A stretch of 64,000 nt of DNA from the NCBI GenBank assembly GCA_963514095.1, contig OY741281.1, positions 12,330,882 to 12,394,881 on the forward strand, written 5' to 3'. The stretch comes from Eutrigla gurnardus (Eukaryota; Chordata; Actinopteri; Perciformes; Triglidae). Shown here piece by piece: positions 11,316-25,494 of this stretch. Numbering within the stretch: position 1 is the first letter of the stretch; each line of letters starts with the position of its first letter. Under the pieces are notes generated by a model, which was not told where the DNA came from, searched no databases, and saw nothing but the letters and a program-made list of their open reading frames with translations. The position numbers and the translations under genes were made by a program.

Positions 11316-12839
11316 GTAAGCATGCTGCCACTCTGCAGCCTCTCTCGTGCTCCTCTTCTTCAAACCCTCTGTAATTAACTGGGATAATGGATGCTTTCTT
11401 AACGAGAGAATGAGCCAAAAGGTCACCGGTGCTTGTTTGTTAGATTGGCTTGTGTATAGTGGAGGAATCGCAGTTGAGTTGTCTGTAACCGTGGGAGATC
11501 TCTGCCATGTTTTGGCCCTGAAGAAAAAGACACGCGTGATGGCGTCACACCGCTCATCAATACCGTGTCCAAGCCGGTCACTTCAACGGAGATATTGCGT
11601 CCGAGGGGATGTATAGGAGAGGCTCATTTAATATCATTACATTTTCTTTAGTTACATTTCAGAAAGATGAGAATTCATCTCAGAGGTCTTTAGCTTCGTT
11701 CTAATTAGTACAAGATAATTACCAAAACAGAAACTCGGCTAGCGGGCCGCCTGATTAGTCGGTGGAAACCAATTTCTGAAGGTATTTCGTTAAAGAAAGA
11801 CTGCTCAATCAACACTCAAATACCAGGGTGCGTGTGCGTATGCTACAACCGAGCATTCTCTTAATATGGACAACGCGAGGCTTCCAGTTTGCATAAATGC
11901 ACGTCCACATGAAATGACTATAGCTCGGGAGAGGCTGTCACATGTCTGACAGCCCAGCGTAGGTCGATGGCGATGACACGGGGAAGGGCAGCGTATTAGC
12001 ACCAAGCCTGCACCCGATGTAAAATCTTTGCATAGTGATTGAAAATGTGACTTGTTGAGATAAGGGGGAAATGGAACGCAGCGATCAAACTGCAGCCCCC
12101 TTTAATTTATTCCGCGGGAATTTGTTAGTGGCACACATCGCTCGGCGCTCTCCGTGTTCATTAACTCCCTTGCTCTTTGCTCGCACGAGTTCAAATGGCT
12201 GCAAAGTGGCGAAATGGAACCGGGAACTACAGCCCATTCTCGGTTTCTGGGGAAAGATGGACTGGCTGTTAAGAAGTTATGAAGCATTTTGTCTTAGAAA
12301 CAGGCTTGACTAATCCAAAACATGTTTTGCAAGAGTCAATATGTAATATCTAATCGCCAGAAAATCATTTTCCTCTGTGAAAACCCACATTGACAAATGA
12401 CGAATGAGTCCACATTTTGAACGTGCATTCCCCACAGTATAAAGGGAGGCAAGCCGCATTCACAAACACTATTGGAGGCAGACACCTCTTGGAAAGTTCC
12501 AGTAATTGACACTGGATTACCATTAATAACCACAGGATTGTATCTCTTGGAATTAGTCAAACAAATGGAAATAATGATCGCAGTTCATCAGTTGTTATCT
12601 ATACAAGTTAGCTTTGATTGGGTGTTGATCTGCAGATATAGAAATCTTAAAAATGCTAGAATACCAACCATCATTTTGACTAGAGGTAGTATCAGTATGT
12701 GATCTCATGAAAAAGATATGCGGATGAATATTGTTAACTTAGTTGCTTCTTAGTGTCTTACAATGAAATATTAAACTCACAAGATAAGGTTTGTGTTATC
12801 CTTAACTTACTAGTGTTCAACGACTGTTTGGTTTTATTT

Positions 12840-13780
12840 CCTGCACCTGTCTTGTAAGCTCTAATGAACTGCAGCCCCGGCTGCGAGAGGTGACTGCGCT
12901 GCTGCTAATGGGATGGTGATGGACCTGTTTATTGGGAGAAAATTGAACCTCCCAATGTTTGGAGACTTTGAAAGAAAATTACGCCCGGAAAGTTTGTGAT
13001 TAAGAAAATGCTTCATTTAGCCGCTGATGGCCTCTCGCTGTGGTGGCGCTGCTAAATCATCCTCGCATTACTGCATATCTCCCTCCACAGCAACAATTAC
13101 AGCATACTTCATATTGTCCCTAATTTGCCGTTATTAAACTGATAAAATGCTAACACGTTAACACATTCTCCAGCATGATGAAAATTTAGGGTTATTGCAT
13201 TTTATGATTTTCACATTACTCAAGCCGGCCATTTTTCATCAAAATAAGATGGGCCTTGCCATTATTTCATAATTATTGTAACAATTCCTCCCGTGAAAAG
13301 GGTCACTTTCCTAACTCAGCAAAGACATATCCCTATTAGACTAATTTGCCTACATGCAAATTTTTGTCATTTTTCCCTCATTAACTATTTATCATAGACA
13401 GGAAAAAAATATATTCATGAAGGCGAGCAAAGGAGCAGCCCGACAGAGCTGAAGCTAATATTTTGCAACTCTAATGATTTTTTGCATCCTTAATTAGATA
13501 GAATAAGGTTGATATGATTAGGTCAGGATGTAGTGTTTTTCATTAAAAATACATTTCAGAAACTGTATTCCAAATGTGCCCTTGCAATTAAATAATGAAT
13601 CCGACGCGTTCCTTATTACGGACCCAATTAATATCAGAGGCAAGGGCGTAATTTTAATAACAGTGGGCCACGAGGCCTTCATTAGCTGAGCGAGAGAAAG
13701 GAGGGATGAGGAGAAGGAAAACAAGGTACTCATAGCAAACAGAAGCAGCTGATATTGAGCCAATTTTAGAAAGTTATTGA
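12840..13780. promoter_or_regulatory. candidate conserved non-coding block (enhancer-like)
   Basis: About 900 bp lack microsatellites and keep a mixed, information-rich composition. Contents include CAGCCCCGGCTG, GCCGCTGATGGCC, repeated TAATTTGCC and TTAATTAGAT homeodomain-type cores, CATAATTATTG, and several ATGATTT/CTAATGA words. Such texture is typical of vertebrate developmental non-coding elements inside long introns. Conservation itself cannot be seen from one sequence. Confidence 0.35.
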
Positions 13781-15219
13781 ACAGTACACTTTGAAAAGGA
13801 GAGAGAATGACAATTTTAACAAATCAGATCTGGGGGAGGCGGGAACTGCGAATGCTTCTTGTTTGTTTTTGGACTAATTTGATGCGGGTTGTATGTCACG
13901 TGCCTGATGGGGCAACTGAGAAAAATGATTCAGAAAATCACAACTGAGACATATTTTAAGGTTAATTTAGTACTTGAGGTAGGTTATAGCATGTAGCAGT
14001 CCTTTTAGCATCTTCTGTAGCAGCCTTTAGAGGGATTTAAGGTGGACTACAGGTCGTGTTGCTTGACCTTTGCATCAGTCAGGACAAGCCAACCCACTAC
14101 GTACCTGAACTCTCATCACCGTTCATATCGTGCAGAATCAGGTACAAGCAGGTTATTCATTAGACTTTAATTCTAAGATATACGTAAGAAAGCCGGATAT
14201 GAAATGTGGTATTACCGAAAACGTATATGTGTGCAGATCGTCAGAGGTTTCCCTAAATCATGTGTCTTTTCATGACTTCTCCACTGTTTATACGAGGCAG
14301 GAACAACAACATGACGGGCGGTTGTGATCAGTTAAGTGAAAACTAGTTTTCCGGATGTGCTGTGCTGTAACTCAGAAGTCAGCAAAACCTCTCCGACGCC
14401 GTATCCCCCTGCAGCGCCGAAACAATAAAAAAAGAATCCACATTCAATAACCAACCTGCAAATGGCCTATTATTCTCAAACTTGTAATTTTCACAAGGCG
14501 GTGATAAAACATAATCTAATTTTTACTTTCTCACCAATTAACTTTATATTATAGATCCCTGCGTGCCATATGATCGTTTGAGTTGCTCCGAGGTTTAAAT
14601 GTGACTCTCGGGTTAAGATGTCAGCGGTAGAACGGTCGCCTAAGTAACGAGGGCCAGCGAGTCAAGGATCTCTCTACCTGTGTGCTCTTGACTTTGATCC
14701 CAGGAAGGAAGGGAAAAGAATAAGTCTCCGTCAAAGATCATCAGCCCTGAGTGTTGTGGATAACAGCGGAGAGAGGAGGCACTAGCTCGACCAGCAATTA
14801 TGGCATTTTTTCAGAATTTAAATTCTTAAAGACTTGCCTCACACTTTTAATTCCTCTCTGCTGTTTACGTACATCGCTGAAGTCACACCCTTGTATTCTG
14901 TGCTCTTGTTCCATCGCTGCCTCAATTCGAATTCTTTGGAGAATTTATTTTTAAATTTTTAAAAATGTAATTTTGCGTTCAGAACATTGACATTAAAATT
15001 GAAATCCACATTTGAATACAGCTTTTTTCATGTCTATTCACTCTCTTTAAATATGATATTTCGGCACAGTTGTAGATAAAGACTGACCAAATGCTTTATT
15101 TGTAGGTGATCCTATTAGAGTAGAATGAGATTCCAGTAGGTTGACTCTGCAGGGCTGGTTCGGTGACAAAGCAGCGATCTGAGTGAGTAATTAATAACTT
15201 ACAACATTGCGTGCAATAG

Positions 15220-15266
<47 letters not shown>

Positions 15267-15289
15267 GACACACACACACACACACACAC
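15220..15289. repeat. compound (CT)n-(CA)n microsatellite
   Basis: About 20 CT units with one TTCT interruption run directly into a CA tract with one CAGACA interruption. Confidence 0.95.
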
Positions 15290-16740
15290 TGCTCAGTCTG
15301 CACTGACATGTATTTATGTGATCGTCTAATATGATAAATCACTTTCTTCATATCGAGGATTTTTGAGAAGTTTTTTTTAAGGCTGATGATGTCATCAAAA
15401 TATGACGATTACAGCTTCATGTGTACAAAAAAATATTTCTTATATTCTACTTTAGTGTGCTTGATTGCTACAATCAAAGTAAAGAACATACCTTTGCACT
15501 CTTAGTTTGTTGAAAATGGGCAAATGGATGACAACGAAACTTCTGGATTAAATGCGATTAGTCAACCGGAGGGAAATTTGTACAGAATGAAACAAACAAA
15601 CCAAAGTATTCACTTTCCGAGTGCTTTCAGTGCCATCATGCTCTGAGCTAGTGAGTGTGCTAGCATGCGCCACATCATACTAGCGGTTCAGTAATGAGCC
15701 CCATTAATTATGTAAAGGCAGCGATGCAGATGGACCTAATTAATTGTCTCCCGTCACCCCGTTGATTACTGTACCTGGAAGGGAGGTGTTAATTTCTGTA
15801 ATACTTAAGCAAGTACGCAAACTGTTTTGTCAGAGCTGCCGCCATGACAATGACGGAGTAGAGCGCCGGCTGCAAAAGCTCTTTTCCCGTTAATTCACCA
15901 CGAGGAAAGTTTCCCAGTGGTGGTGGTGACATTGTGATAATTGAAGGAGAGAGGGAGAGATTAAAAGAAGGTGGGGAAGGAGGGAGAGCGAGGAGGAAGT
16001 GGAGGGGGGGGGTTTGCGCGGCGGCCCTGGAGATGTTTTCGCAACCTGATTGCATCAACATTTGCGTACCTTCGCGCCGTTTGTCTCCGTATGTCTAGGT
16101 AATGGGTTACCAGCGGGCGAGTTTGGGAACACCCAAGGTGCTTTGCAACAGCAGCGCGGTTGGTGGGGAGTAAACCTGTTGAGAGTCAAAAACAGCACAG
16201 ATTGGAGTGGTAATGATAACCTGAGTCTGGGAGGCTGGCTGTTAATCATGTAAGATGTGTTCTCCATGTTAATGTATGCTGCGGCGTCACCATGGTACCA
16301 CCTGACCGGAGACATGCCAGGGTTACCTTGTTTCATATCAGTCATCTTGTGACCAAAAACATTTGTAGCGTTAATCTCATTACAAAAGCTAATTCAGAAT
16401 TATGCTTTATGTTGCTTTTCAACAAAACAATGCGATGTGGGACTCCACCTGGTGTATTCAGGCTTGCCGCGCCAATAGTACAGTGTGTGGTTGAGGCCAC
16501 CCGAGATGCAAATCTAAACTCAGGTAAAGAGAGACGAAGCTCCGGAGAGGAAGGCAGACAGAGGGAGCAGTGGGCCGTGACAGGATACACAGGAACCGCT
16601 GTCACACGACAATAGAACCCACAGCTCCTGAACAGGAACCCATAACAGCAAGACAGGAACACCAGCAGAGGAGCGGGAGCTGAGTGCTTTCGGCAGGAGA
16701 GCAGGAGGGGCCGCCTAAGTCAGAGGGCAACTGCTGGTCT

Positions 16741-16762
16741 ATGTGTGTGTGTGTGTGTGTGT
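16741..16762. repeat. (TG)n microsatellite
   Basis: A clean run of about 11 TG units in the long intron. Confidence 0.9.
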
Positions 16763-17799
16763 GAGAGCATGGGAACACAGGAGACCTCCCTGACCCCCAA
16801 TGACCTCTACCAAAGAGCAACGTGGACAGTTGGTGGGTGCATGTGTGTGCACTCATGTGCTCGCCGTGCACTCACACAGTACGTCCGTGCGTGTTCGTAG
16901 ACCGTCATGTACATTTGTAAGTGTGAGTAGATGCAAACCTTTCTGTGCGCCCGCATGTGCATGTCACATTAGAGTGGCTTCTTCAATTACAGCGGATGGC
17001 TTTTTTTTTTTTTTCTCTCGTTTTTTTGTAGTGGACAGCGCTGAGGGCCCCGATGGCCCGAGGCGAAAGCGAAGCAGGCAGGCAAGGACAGGGGCAACGT
17101 TGCAGCAAGCACAGCGTCCACAGTGAGAGCATTAGGCAGCTCAATATGAGATATGACTGTAAAGGCTACATGCCTGTGTTCATGAAAAGGTCACGGACTT
17201 TGCTGGGCGGTAATGTGTGAAAGCGGCACACGGCGGTTAAAAAAGAAAGCGGAAAAGACGGATAAAGATCAGACACATGTGCTCACCTCCTTTCCAATTT
17301 ACACGTAGACGATTTAATGGACGTGAATGACTTAATGAACAACTTTGTGCACATTTACCATGAACGAGCTATGAGAGCTGTTCTCGATGATTCCTTTTCC
17401 CTGCATTGTTCTCTATCATACACAAGCCTCTCCTCTGACCTCTGACCTCTGTTTAGTTATGAGTTATTACCAAGGTCTAAGTGGTTTAACAAATAAAGGT
17501 TGTTTGACTAAGTTGACAGAGGAAATCAAAATGGATGTATGTTCATATCCTTTAGGTAAAAGTAAGGCTTTTGTTCATCAGCAGATTTATTACATGTGAA
17601 CCATTTCATTACCAGCTGCGACATCATGCGTTCTTTGCTTGGGGTTTCACCACAGTAGCAGCACAATCTAATTTACAGGTGCGTTGTTCAAATTAAATTA
17701 AGAGTTCAAACATGGGTGTGGTCTGATCAAGGGCACCAGGAATAGGGGTAGGAGCACATTGCCCCTGGCTCTATTTGGCATTACATCTGGTTTGAAAAG

Positions 17800-18130
17800 A
17801 GTTGCACCGATCCACTTTTTTCAGATTCGATATTATTGCTATACCTGGAGTTGGATATCTGATAGGAATGTATTTTAATTATATGTTAAGTAGTGCTTCA
17901 CATACAAACAGGTGTTGGAGAGCAAATTGCACAGCTAATATCAACTAATAGATTTCGAAGAGGAGTGCAGCGGCACATTCATATCAAATAATGAAAAAAA
18001 ACAAAAATAAAAACAAAGGCTGATTTCTTAAATCTGCTTTGTCATAAAATATTGCGTGGTGTGACCAAATGTTTTTGTACACACAAATTAATTCTGATCA
18101 AGATTAATCCTTACAATCTGACACCTGGGC
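17800..18130. mobile_element. degraded hAT-like non-autonomous element remnant
   Basis: The text AGTTGCACCGATCCACTTTT, followed by an ATTCGATATTATTGCTATAC block, matches the GTTGCACCGATCC...TCGATA theme at the ends of hAT-type short elements common in fish. Neither a matching inverted end nor an 8-bp target duplication was found. The borders are approximate and the family call is from general memory. Confidence 0.35.
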
Positions 18131-18386
18131 ACTGGGATTTTATAGGGGTTGAATGTGAGCAGGGTTTCTGCAGATACAGACACCGTCTCACATTTCTAGT
18201 GGGTGATACGTGAGGATGATTTTTTTTATCAGTCTACCCATATTTTAGGAAAGTCCTACTCATTCTGCTTTCGTTTTGTATTTTTTAAACTTGTACTTAG
18301 GGTTGACCTAACCCCTGTAATTAGGGTTAATAATAACATAAATATCATAATGAAATAAATAAAGAAAATACATTTATAAATTAGAA

Positions 18387-18400
18387 GGGGGGGGGGGGGG
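18387..18400. repeat. G homopolymer next to (GA)n
   Basis: A run of 14 G is followed within 10 bp by a short GA repeat (18407-18420). Confidence 0.9.
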
Positions 18401-19430
18401 ATTCAAAGAGAGAGAGAGAAAGAAAGGAGAAAGTGTTCCAGTATGAACTCGTCGGTGAGAACAGTTTAATTACAGGGAGTGTCAGCCCCATTGCTTAATG
18501 TGTCCCTCACAATTAATCCAGGGAGAGGATGTCATTATCTACCAAAGCCTGGGCCTGGGCAGGCTTTTCTGTCGGAGGGAAAAGAGGGAGGGAATAAGGG
18601 AGTGAAAAAAGCGAAGCAAAACAAGGAAGTGCCTTTGAGCCTACGGTACGGTCAACCCCAGTGAGCACAAAAGGAACCGTCCAAGGAGGCTGTATTTCAT
18701 TATGTTATCAGACTGTTTCGGTTACTCGTCTCTTGTGACTCTGTGACTGAGGTGGAGAATTATCCCTCAACGTCTTTCATCATATCAAACTTCGCCCGTT
18801 AGCTGTCAAAACACATCCTGCTGCAGGAGTTGACAGCACTTCGGGCGTGTGATCCTTCTCGTCCTCAACCTCCCCTCGTTCCTCCTCCGTCCTAAAACCT
18901 GTTCCCTTGCCATCCCATAATGTGAACCAGAAGGCAACACATTGGACTTAGTTCCAGAGGTTCTGTGACCAAACCACCACCAAAACCTATAGAACGTGTT
19001 TTCAACAGAAGGTTTTGTTGATTAGTGTTACATGTGTTGACCAGCAGGACGTTATGTCAGCCATATGTAAGCCATAGAAATGTTACAGGACATGCACCAC
19101 ATGGATATATAACGGATGCAATGGTCACTACAACGATGCATATACAGCCCTGCGACTTCACTGAGGTTTTTACGGCTTGAACTTGACAGATCTGATTCTT
19201 TGTGACCGTCCGACGTTAGTCACTTTTCCCCCTTTCTTTCCTTCCTCTCCTTTAAAGACTTTGACCTTGGCTGCTTCCTGCGGCCCGGAGGGGATGAGGA
19301 AGGTCTGGTGATTGTGACAGGTGTCGCGTCTTAACAGCCCCACATGACATCCCGAGGAGAGATAGACATTTGGAGGGTTTCTTTTTTTTTTCTCTCATAA
19401 GGATTTCACTCATAACCTTAAAGAGACAGT

Positions 19431-19500
19431 GTGTGTGAACATGTGTGTGTGTGAACATGTGTGTGTGTGAACATGTGTGTGTGTGCGTGTGTGTGTGCGT
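19431..19500. repeat. TG-rich minisatellite, 16-bp unit
   Basis: The unit GAACATGTGTGTGTGT is repeated three times in tandem at 19437-19485. It then decays into plain TG/CG-interrupted TG repeat. Confidence 0.85.
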
Positions 19501-21077
19501 GACTTACCACCGACTCTCCAGCTCTCATTTCGGTTATTGGCTCTGATGCTTATCACCTCCAGCCTCCGAGGCCTGATTAGGTTGAAGCTACTCCAAAGTC
19601 AAATTTTGGATATCAAAGGCAATGCTCAACTTTGACATCTGTCTGCAGCATCTCAATACGAAGTCTAGGCTCCCAATTTTTTTTTTTTTTTTAGAATTAT
19701 GCACAACGTCTTAAAATATGTGTCTGTATGTGGGATTACCAGAAGGGGGCATGTCCACAAACTGCATTAGTTTGATGTAAGGTATCAAAAATACTGTGTA
19801 ATGTTTCTGGAAGCAGAGTACCATTGAATTATAGTGTTAAATTTAAGTTTCAATAGAGACATTAGCTTTAATTTGCATAGGCGGCCTATGTTTATTTATC
19901 CTTTATCCCGTCTTCTTGCTAATATTTAAATGTGTTTGATTCCAGCAGGCTTATGTGCGGTGGTGTTGCAGGTTTGAGGTTACATTATTTGCAGGTGGAG
20001 TCATCCATTTAATCATGTTTTAATCGTCTTTGTATGTTATCCCTGAGCACACATATTTCCCTTTGTTAAATAAAGTTGCAGGTAAACTTCAGTGTGCTTC
20101 AGAACAAACCTGGAAAAGTGATCTCCTCGGGGCCCGGGGTGAGTCAGACATGGCGTGGAAGAAGAAGACGGATGACTATCTGAGCTGTTTACTGTAGGCT
20201 CGGAGTAGGCTTTATTTTCCCTGCAAAGGAGATTAGTAACAGTGAATTATGCATATCTTATTTTCTGGATTATCTCAGGCACTCAGAGATACTATCTCAC
20301 TGGATAATCTCCTTTAAAGTTGTTCAGTTCTGACTGTAAATATAGTCATTGTTGCTCACTTATCTTTTCTTTTTTTTCTCGAAGTCCAAATTGGTGTGTG
20401 CTACTTTTGGACGGAGCGTGCGCTAACCACGTTTACTCAAGTTGAAATATTTATAGCCAGTGATCTTTGCTTCGTCGGCACGGTAATGAGAGGAGGGTGG
20501 ATTGAAGCCATTGTAGAGTACTAGCCATTTTCGTCACTCTGTGTGTGCGCGTTTGTACACATGCGTGCGTCCCTGCATGCAAATATGAATGGGTGGCCTG
20601 TCTTGTCCAGTGGTGCGTTTAACCAGACGCGGACCTTTGCTTCAGCCAAATCAGGCCCGACGCAGACAGTGTGCAGCCATGCCATTTTCAAGCTGCTCCA
20701 ATTATATCGGCCGAGCGTCTGCATATTGGCCAAATTTACAATAATAGCGTATCTATTTCCATTCTAATGGCTGACGTTGCTTGGCTTATCCATGCATGTA
20801 TGTCGGTGGTCCTTTCTGCTCTGTGGTTCAGTCTGTTCCCAGCCGTGTGCACTGTGCTGTGGCCTGTCTTGATCTTGTGTGCTGCGTGAGGTCGTCGCCT
20901 ATGCATGTACGTGTGTATATGTGCCGGCATTAATATCGATGGGAATGAGCATGTGCATTTGTGCGGCGTGACCCCTGACGTACAAAGCTTGTGCATCTGT
21001 ACAACAGTATATGTGCCTATTATTTTCGAGTTGGTGTGTGAACCCAGTGCATGTGTGTCCATTAGGCCGTGTTGGCA

Positions 21078-21079
<2 letters not shown>

Positions 21080-21108
<29 letters not shown>
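21080..21108. repeat. (TG)n microsatellite
   Basis: About 14 TG units, the first of a TG-rich cluster between 20.5 and 21.6 kb. Confidence 0.95.
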
Positions 21109-21109
<1 letters not shown>

Positions 21110-21413
21110 CTACATACAGTCTGTCTGTGGTATGAACCCAGTGCTCAGCAAACAGGCGTTGAGCCTGGGCCAGCTCTGACAGACAGGGTGGTGGTGGTGG
21201 TGATGGGGGTGAGGGTGGGGGTGGAGTGGAGGGATTGTACCTCCATAGCCTAGAAAGCCTCTGCACAGTACACACTCCTCACCCCCCATCTCCCCACAAC
21301 CCTCCCTCCCTCCCCCCACTCCCTGCTGCCTAGCCCCAAGCGCCCGCAGGCACTGGAGATGCACGCATGCGTTGCCTCGCACTGTGTGAGGCTTTGTCTG
21401 CTTGGGAGCGTGG

Positions 21414-21416
<3 letters not shown>

Positions 21417-21485
<69 letters not shown>

Positions 21486-21490
21486 GTGTG

Positions 21491-21523
<33 letters not shown>

Positions 21524-21560
21524 TAGCATGTAGATGAGCGTGTGTGCGTGCGTGTGCGTG
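21417..21560. repeat. long interrupted (TG)n microsatellite
   Basis: More than 100 bases of TG repeat with CG interruptions run to 21521, followed by degenerate TGTGCG units. It produces long poly-Thr-His ORFs on the opposite strand (21110-21599) that are not genes. Confidence 0.95.
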
Positions 21561-22259
21561 TGGATGAGGATCTGTGGACAAAAGAAGCAACCATGTCAAC
21601 CTCTTCTCTCACTTGGCAATAATCATTGATGCTCCTTTCTGCTCGGTCTGTGCTAGTGTGCGCTGCATTTCCTGTCATGACTGCCTTTTGTTTTGAGTTG
21701 TACAGAAAAATCAGTGTCAAACTGTAACACCTAACACTGACTATTGAAACCAACGGTCCGCTTTAAGATACAGTCGCTCCCATACAGTTAAAGTGGTTGC
21801 GAGTAAATAAGCCATTTCTATTTGGCATTCTATTCAGAATGTTGATTTATTATCATCACAGCATAGTTAACAGATCTAGCATCCATAAGCAGTTCCACAT
21901 GAGATTAATTAATGAAAAGCATCATGGACACCGTTCGGCCTCATCCATCGCCATGCCTTGAAATGACTAACTGACTCAAAAGACAGCAACAGTGTACAAA
22001 ATGTGACCAAATTTAGAACAATGCTTATGTCCATCTGTTGTCCCTGGGCATGTATTATGCACTTATGACAATACAGAAAATATGAATCTACATTAATAAA
22101 TGCACACGTAGGACATCAGACCAAGACAAATATAGGACAGACTTGACTATGTGTAACGACTAAAGCTAATACACTCCCTCATGCTACCAGGGCTAGCATT
22201 GTTGCTGTAATTGAGAAAGGCCATGTGTCTCAATGGTCCAGTATGGGTATCCCAAAAAT

Positions 22260-22640
22260 ATCAACCAGAACTGCTCAAATGCTGAAATATCCATGCCCAA
22301 ACTAAGCCTTACTTCTGTCCCTTGCTCTAGAAATTGCCTCCTCCAGATATCAGTACTACCTCAGCCACAGCACAAGCCCCACATCCAGCTCTATTCCCAT
22401 ACCCACCGGGTGTGCCAGAACTCCATTCCAAGCACCAGCTACAGAACCAACACCATCCTCTGTTTCCTTCCAAATATAAACCTGCATCCACCCCCATTGA
22501 ACAGAGCTCCAATCTCCACCCTAGTCTCAGTCCCAACTGTAGTCCCAGCCACAACCGGGGCTTCCATGTGCGACTGACACATAAATAACCAAGCCTGTCT
22601 GCCACCCAGGCAAATTCAAATGCACCTGTCAAAGTGATGA
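22260..22640. other. C-rich, G-poor asymmetric patch
   Basis: The + strand is strikingly rich in C and A and poor in G, with repeated CCA/AGCTC/CCAGC words such as CCAGCTCTATTCCC and CCAGCCACAACC. Two + frames and one - frame stay open for 85-115 codons through it. The overlap of several open frames on both strands points to base composition or a decayed tandem repeat, not to a gene. The - strand reading is Gly/Leu/Trp-rich and repetitive. Confidence 0.5.
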
Positions 22641-25474
22641 AGCACCCGCCCGCAGGGAAGCATTGTTTACATTTTCACTCTACTCTTCGCAAAAGTGAGA
22701 TTCTAATTATTTTCCCACTGTAAATTAAAGACAAGTGGGACAGAACTACAAACCAAAATGATCACGGCAGTGGCAGGAGAAAACCCCGGCCCTCCTACGT
22801 AGGAATCTGAAGGGTTGGGGAAAACGAAAGAGGTCGCGTGGATGGTTAGCAGGTTTTTGGTTTTCTTAAAGAGGGGAGATCGTGAGAGCGGGAAAAAAAA
22901 GTGGAGGCGTGGCATTCACACAGGCTGCATGCTGTCTGTTGTGCTCATTACAGACGGGGTCTAGAGACCTTCAACCAACTGGAATGTATTATGCCCTCAC
23001 ACGTCATACATAATAATGTGCCAAAAACGTGCCGCATTATTTTTCATACCGATGGACACGGAGAGAGAAGGCAGAGAGAGAGAGAGGGGAAAGATTTAAT
23101 TAGTCCATGGGAACATGCAAATGATAGGTAAAATTAGACAGAGGAAAGGAGACCTGGTGAAGAAAGAGTGCACGAATGGTAATGATGGCTATCTAGTTTG
23201 GATCAATCATTAAAGGATCGGGGGGACTGACAGGCCTGTTCGTGCCCACGCCTAAGGCTCCGGTCCTGGACAGTCGCCAGCCTGGCTCAGTCTTCCTGCC
23301 ACGGAGACTTCTCCTTCTCTCTTCCTTCAGTTCAGTCACAAGCACACACATATACATACAGTACCATATGTCACACACAAATGCATTCAGATACACATGT
23401 CTCCCCATAAAAACTTAATATTTAATGCCTCTGGATAACTCACTCTGGGGCCTTGTTAGTTTGTGTTTATTAATCAGTGATGCGTCCACCCTTCTGGTAG
23501 CGCGCTTCAAAATGGTAGATTAAAGCACCATGAGTTGACTGCGGGTGAATTTGCTCTCTAGGCCACATTTTGACACCGTGTTTTGATTATCAGTTGGAAA
23601 TGGCAATTTTTTCTGCATGGGGGTGAAGTATGAGGACTGTTGTGGTTGACATGCCGGACAGCAGAAACGCCCTCTTTTAATAACTCGAGACACAGTGTTT
23701 ATATGAAACGTCACAAAGTGGAGGGAAATGTCAGGCATTGATATTTGTGACAGTCAAGGACGTGACAACTATATGAAATACATTTTACCTACCCCAGACG
23801 TAGTTATTACTAGACTGTCAGCCAGTGGAAAATTCTATTTAATTCCCAGAAACTGTCTGCCCTCTTTTGAGCTATTAGTTATGAGTTAAAATCCTAATTT
23901 AGGTTTGAATATGGGTCACTTTTTTTATATAAAGCACAAAAGAATATCCTTTTTTAGAATGTAGTGCATTTATCCTTCTTTTTTTTTTTTTTATCTCCAA
24001 GGTGGCGTTGCCTATTTTTTTGGCTTCAAACTAACAAAGCAGCAAAGGATTTCCAAATCCATCTCTTGACAGACTTTATATGTGCACACACTTGTTAAAA
24101 AAACATGACTGACAGGTCAGTCAAATTTCATTACAAGTCACAGTGCATTTTTAAAAATAAAAGCTTTCCACAGGCGGCTGTATTTAAGTACCGATTGCTT
24201 TTATTCCGCATTCATATGTGGTACGGTCTGATTCGGTCGGTGTGAAATCGCATCTTCTCCCAGAAAGACAGAGAGTCTATATTTGCGAGCCGTGGAGCCA
24301 TGTCTGCAGCTGTGCCATCCCCACTTCCTGTGCCCCTGTTCCTCCCCTCCCATTCTCCAATGTGCATTTGCGGTAATGTCTACAAATCCTGAAATTTATG
24401 TCCCTGCTGGAAAACATGGTTTGCCGTTTATAGTCCCCCGCTAAAAGAAATAAGGCCCGTCTCTCCTGATGCAAGTCAAGCGACTGATGCAGACTCTATC
24501 AGATTTCTAAATACAGACCCCAACAATAAATCCTGGCCTGATTGGGTTTGAATTGGGTTAGCTCACTTGAATGCTATCTGCTTAACCCACAGCTGGCCTG
24601 TCTGCTCCATGCAGGCATTGAACCTAAATCAGTCACTTAGTGCTATCAAATGGAACAATGGCGGAGTGGAGAGAGCACTCAAGCTAGGGCTAGAAGCCAG
24701 GCTAGCACCACAACGCCACACAACAGACCAGAACAGAGTTGTGCAGAGCAGACAGGCCCTCTAATGCTCTTTGCCGTTTTGTGTCTCAGCCGTGATGCAT
24801 CCTGAGAGCCATGGTGCATTGCATGAAATGGCATCACCCAAACGGAACACACAAACACCTTTTCAAGCTTTTGTCTCGTCTTGTCAACCGGATTTCACGT
24901 GCTAATTAGCGTAGGATGGTGGCATGGCTAACATGAAAAAAAAAATCTATTTCCATGCAAGCCAAAATACACACACATGCACACCACATAGGGGATTTGA
25001 AGCAGGTGTGCTTAACCAAAGTGACTCTATCACAAATGTACAGCTGGGTTTGTGAAATTCTGGACTAGGACCTAAACCGGGTCATATAGGCGCACATCCT
25101 GTGACCAGCTCAGCAGGAACCAATGTTTTCATACTCACTTCCTTCCATATTTGTGACTTTAAATGTGATTTCACGAACAAGCTGAGAACCAGGATGTAGG
25201 AAGAGGTGAAGGATTTTCTGCACACTCCTACTTGTGTTTCCTCAAAAAGAAAAAAAAAAGGAGAGAAAAAAGCAGCAAATCAACATGCCCACTATCCAAA
25301 CAGACTGATTGCTGCCTTACAGAGGTGCTGATTACTTAAGGAATTCAGGTAATCAGTTTCCCCCAGTGTGGGCTGAGGCCAAGCTAGAGGCAAGGCGCAG
25401 TTGAGGCGATTTCACTAATGAGCGTCTTAATTAGCGTTGAAGAGATGCATCCCCGTGTACCCACCTCCCCCCTT

Positions 25475-25494
25475 ACACACACACACACACACAC
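25475..25494. repeat. (CA)n microsatellite
   Basis: About 10 CA units in the long intron. Confidence 0.9.

Noticed and set aside
10965..11426. 153-residue minus-strand ORF
   Set aside because: It is antisense to exon 4 (11156-11315) and owes its length to the stop-poor complement of that exon.
21110..21599. Minus-strand ORFs of 139 and 89 residues made of Thr-His repeats
   Set aside because: They are direct readings of the (TG)n tract at 21417-21521, with no splice context or non-repeat domain.
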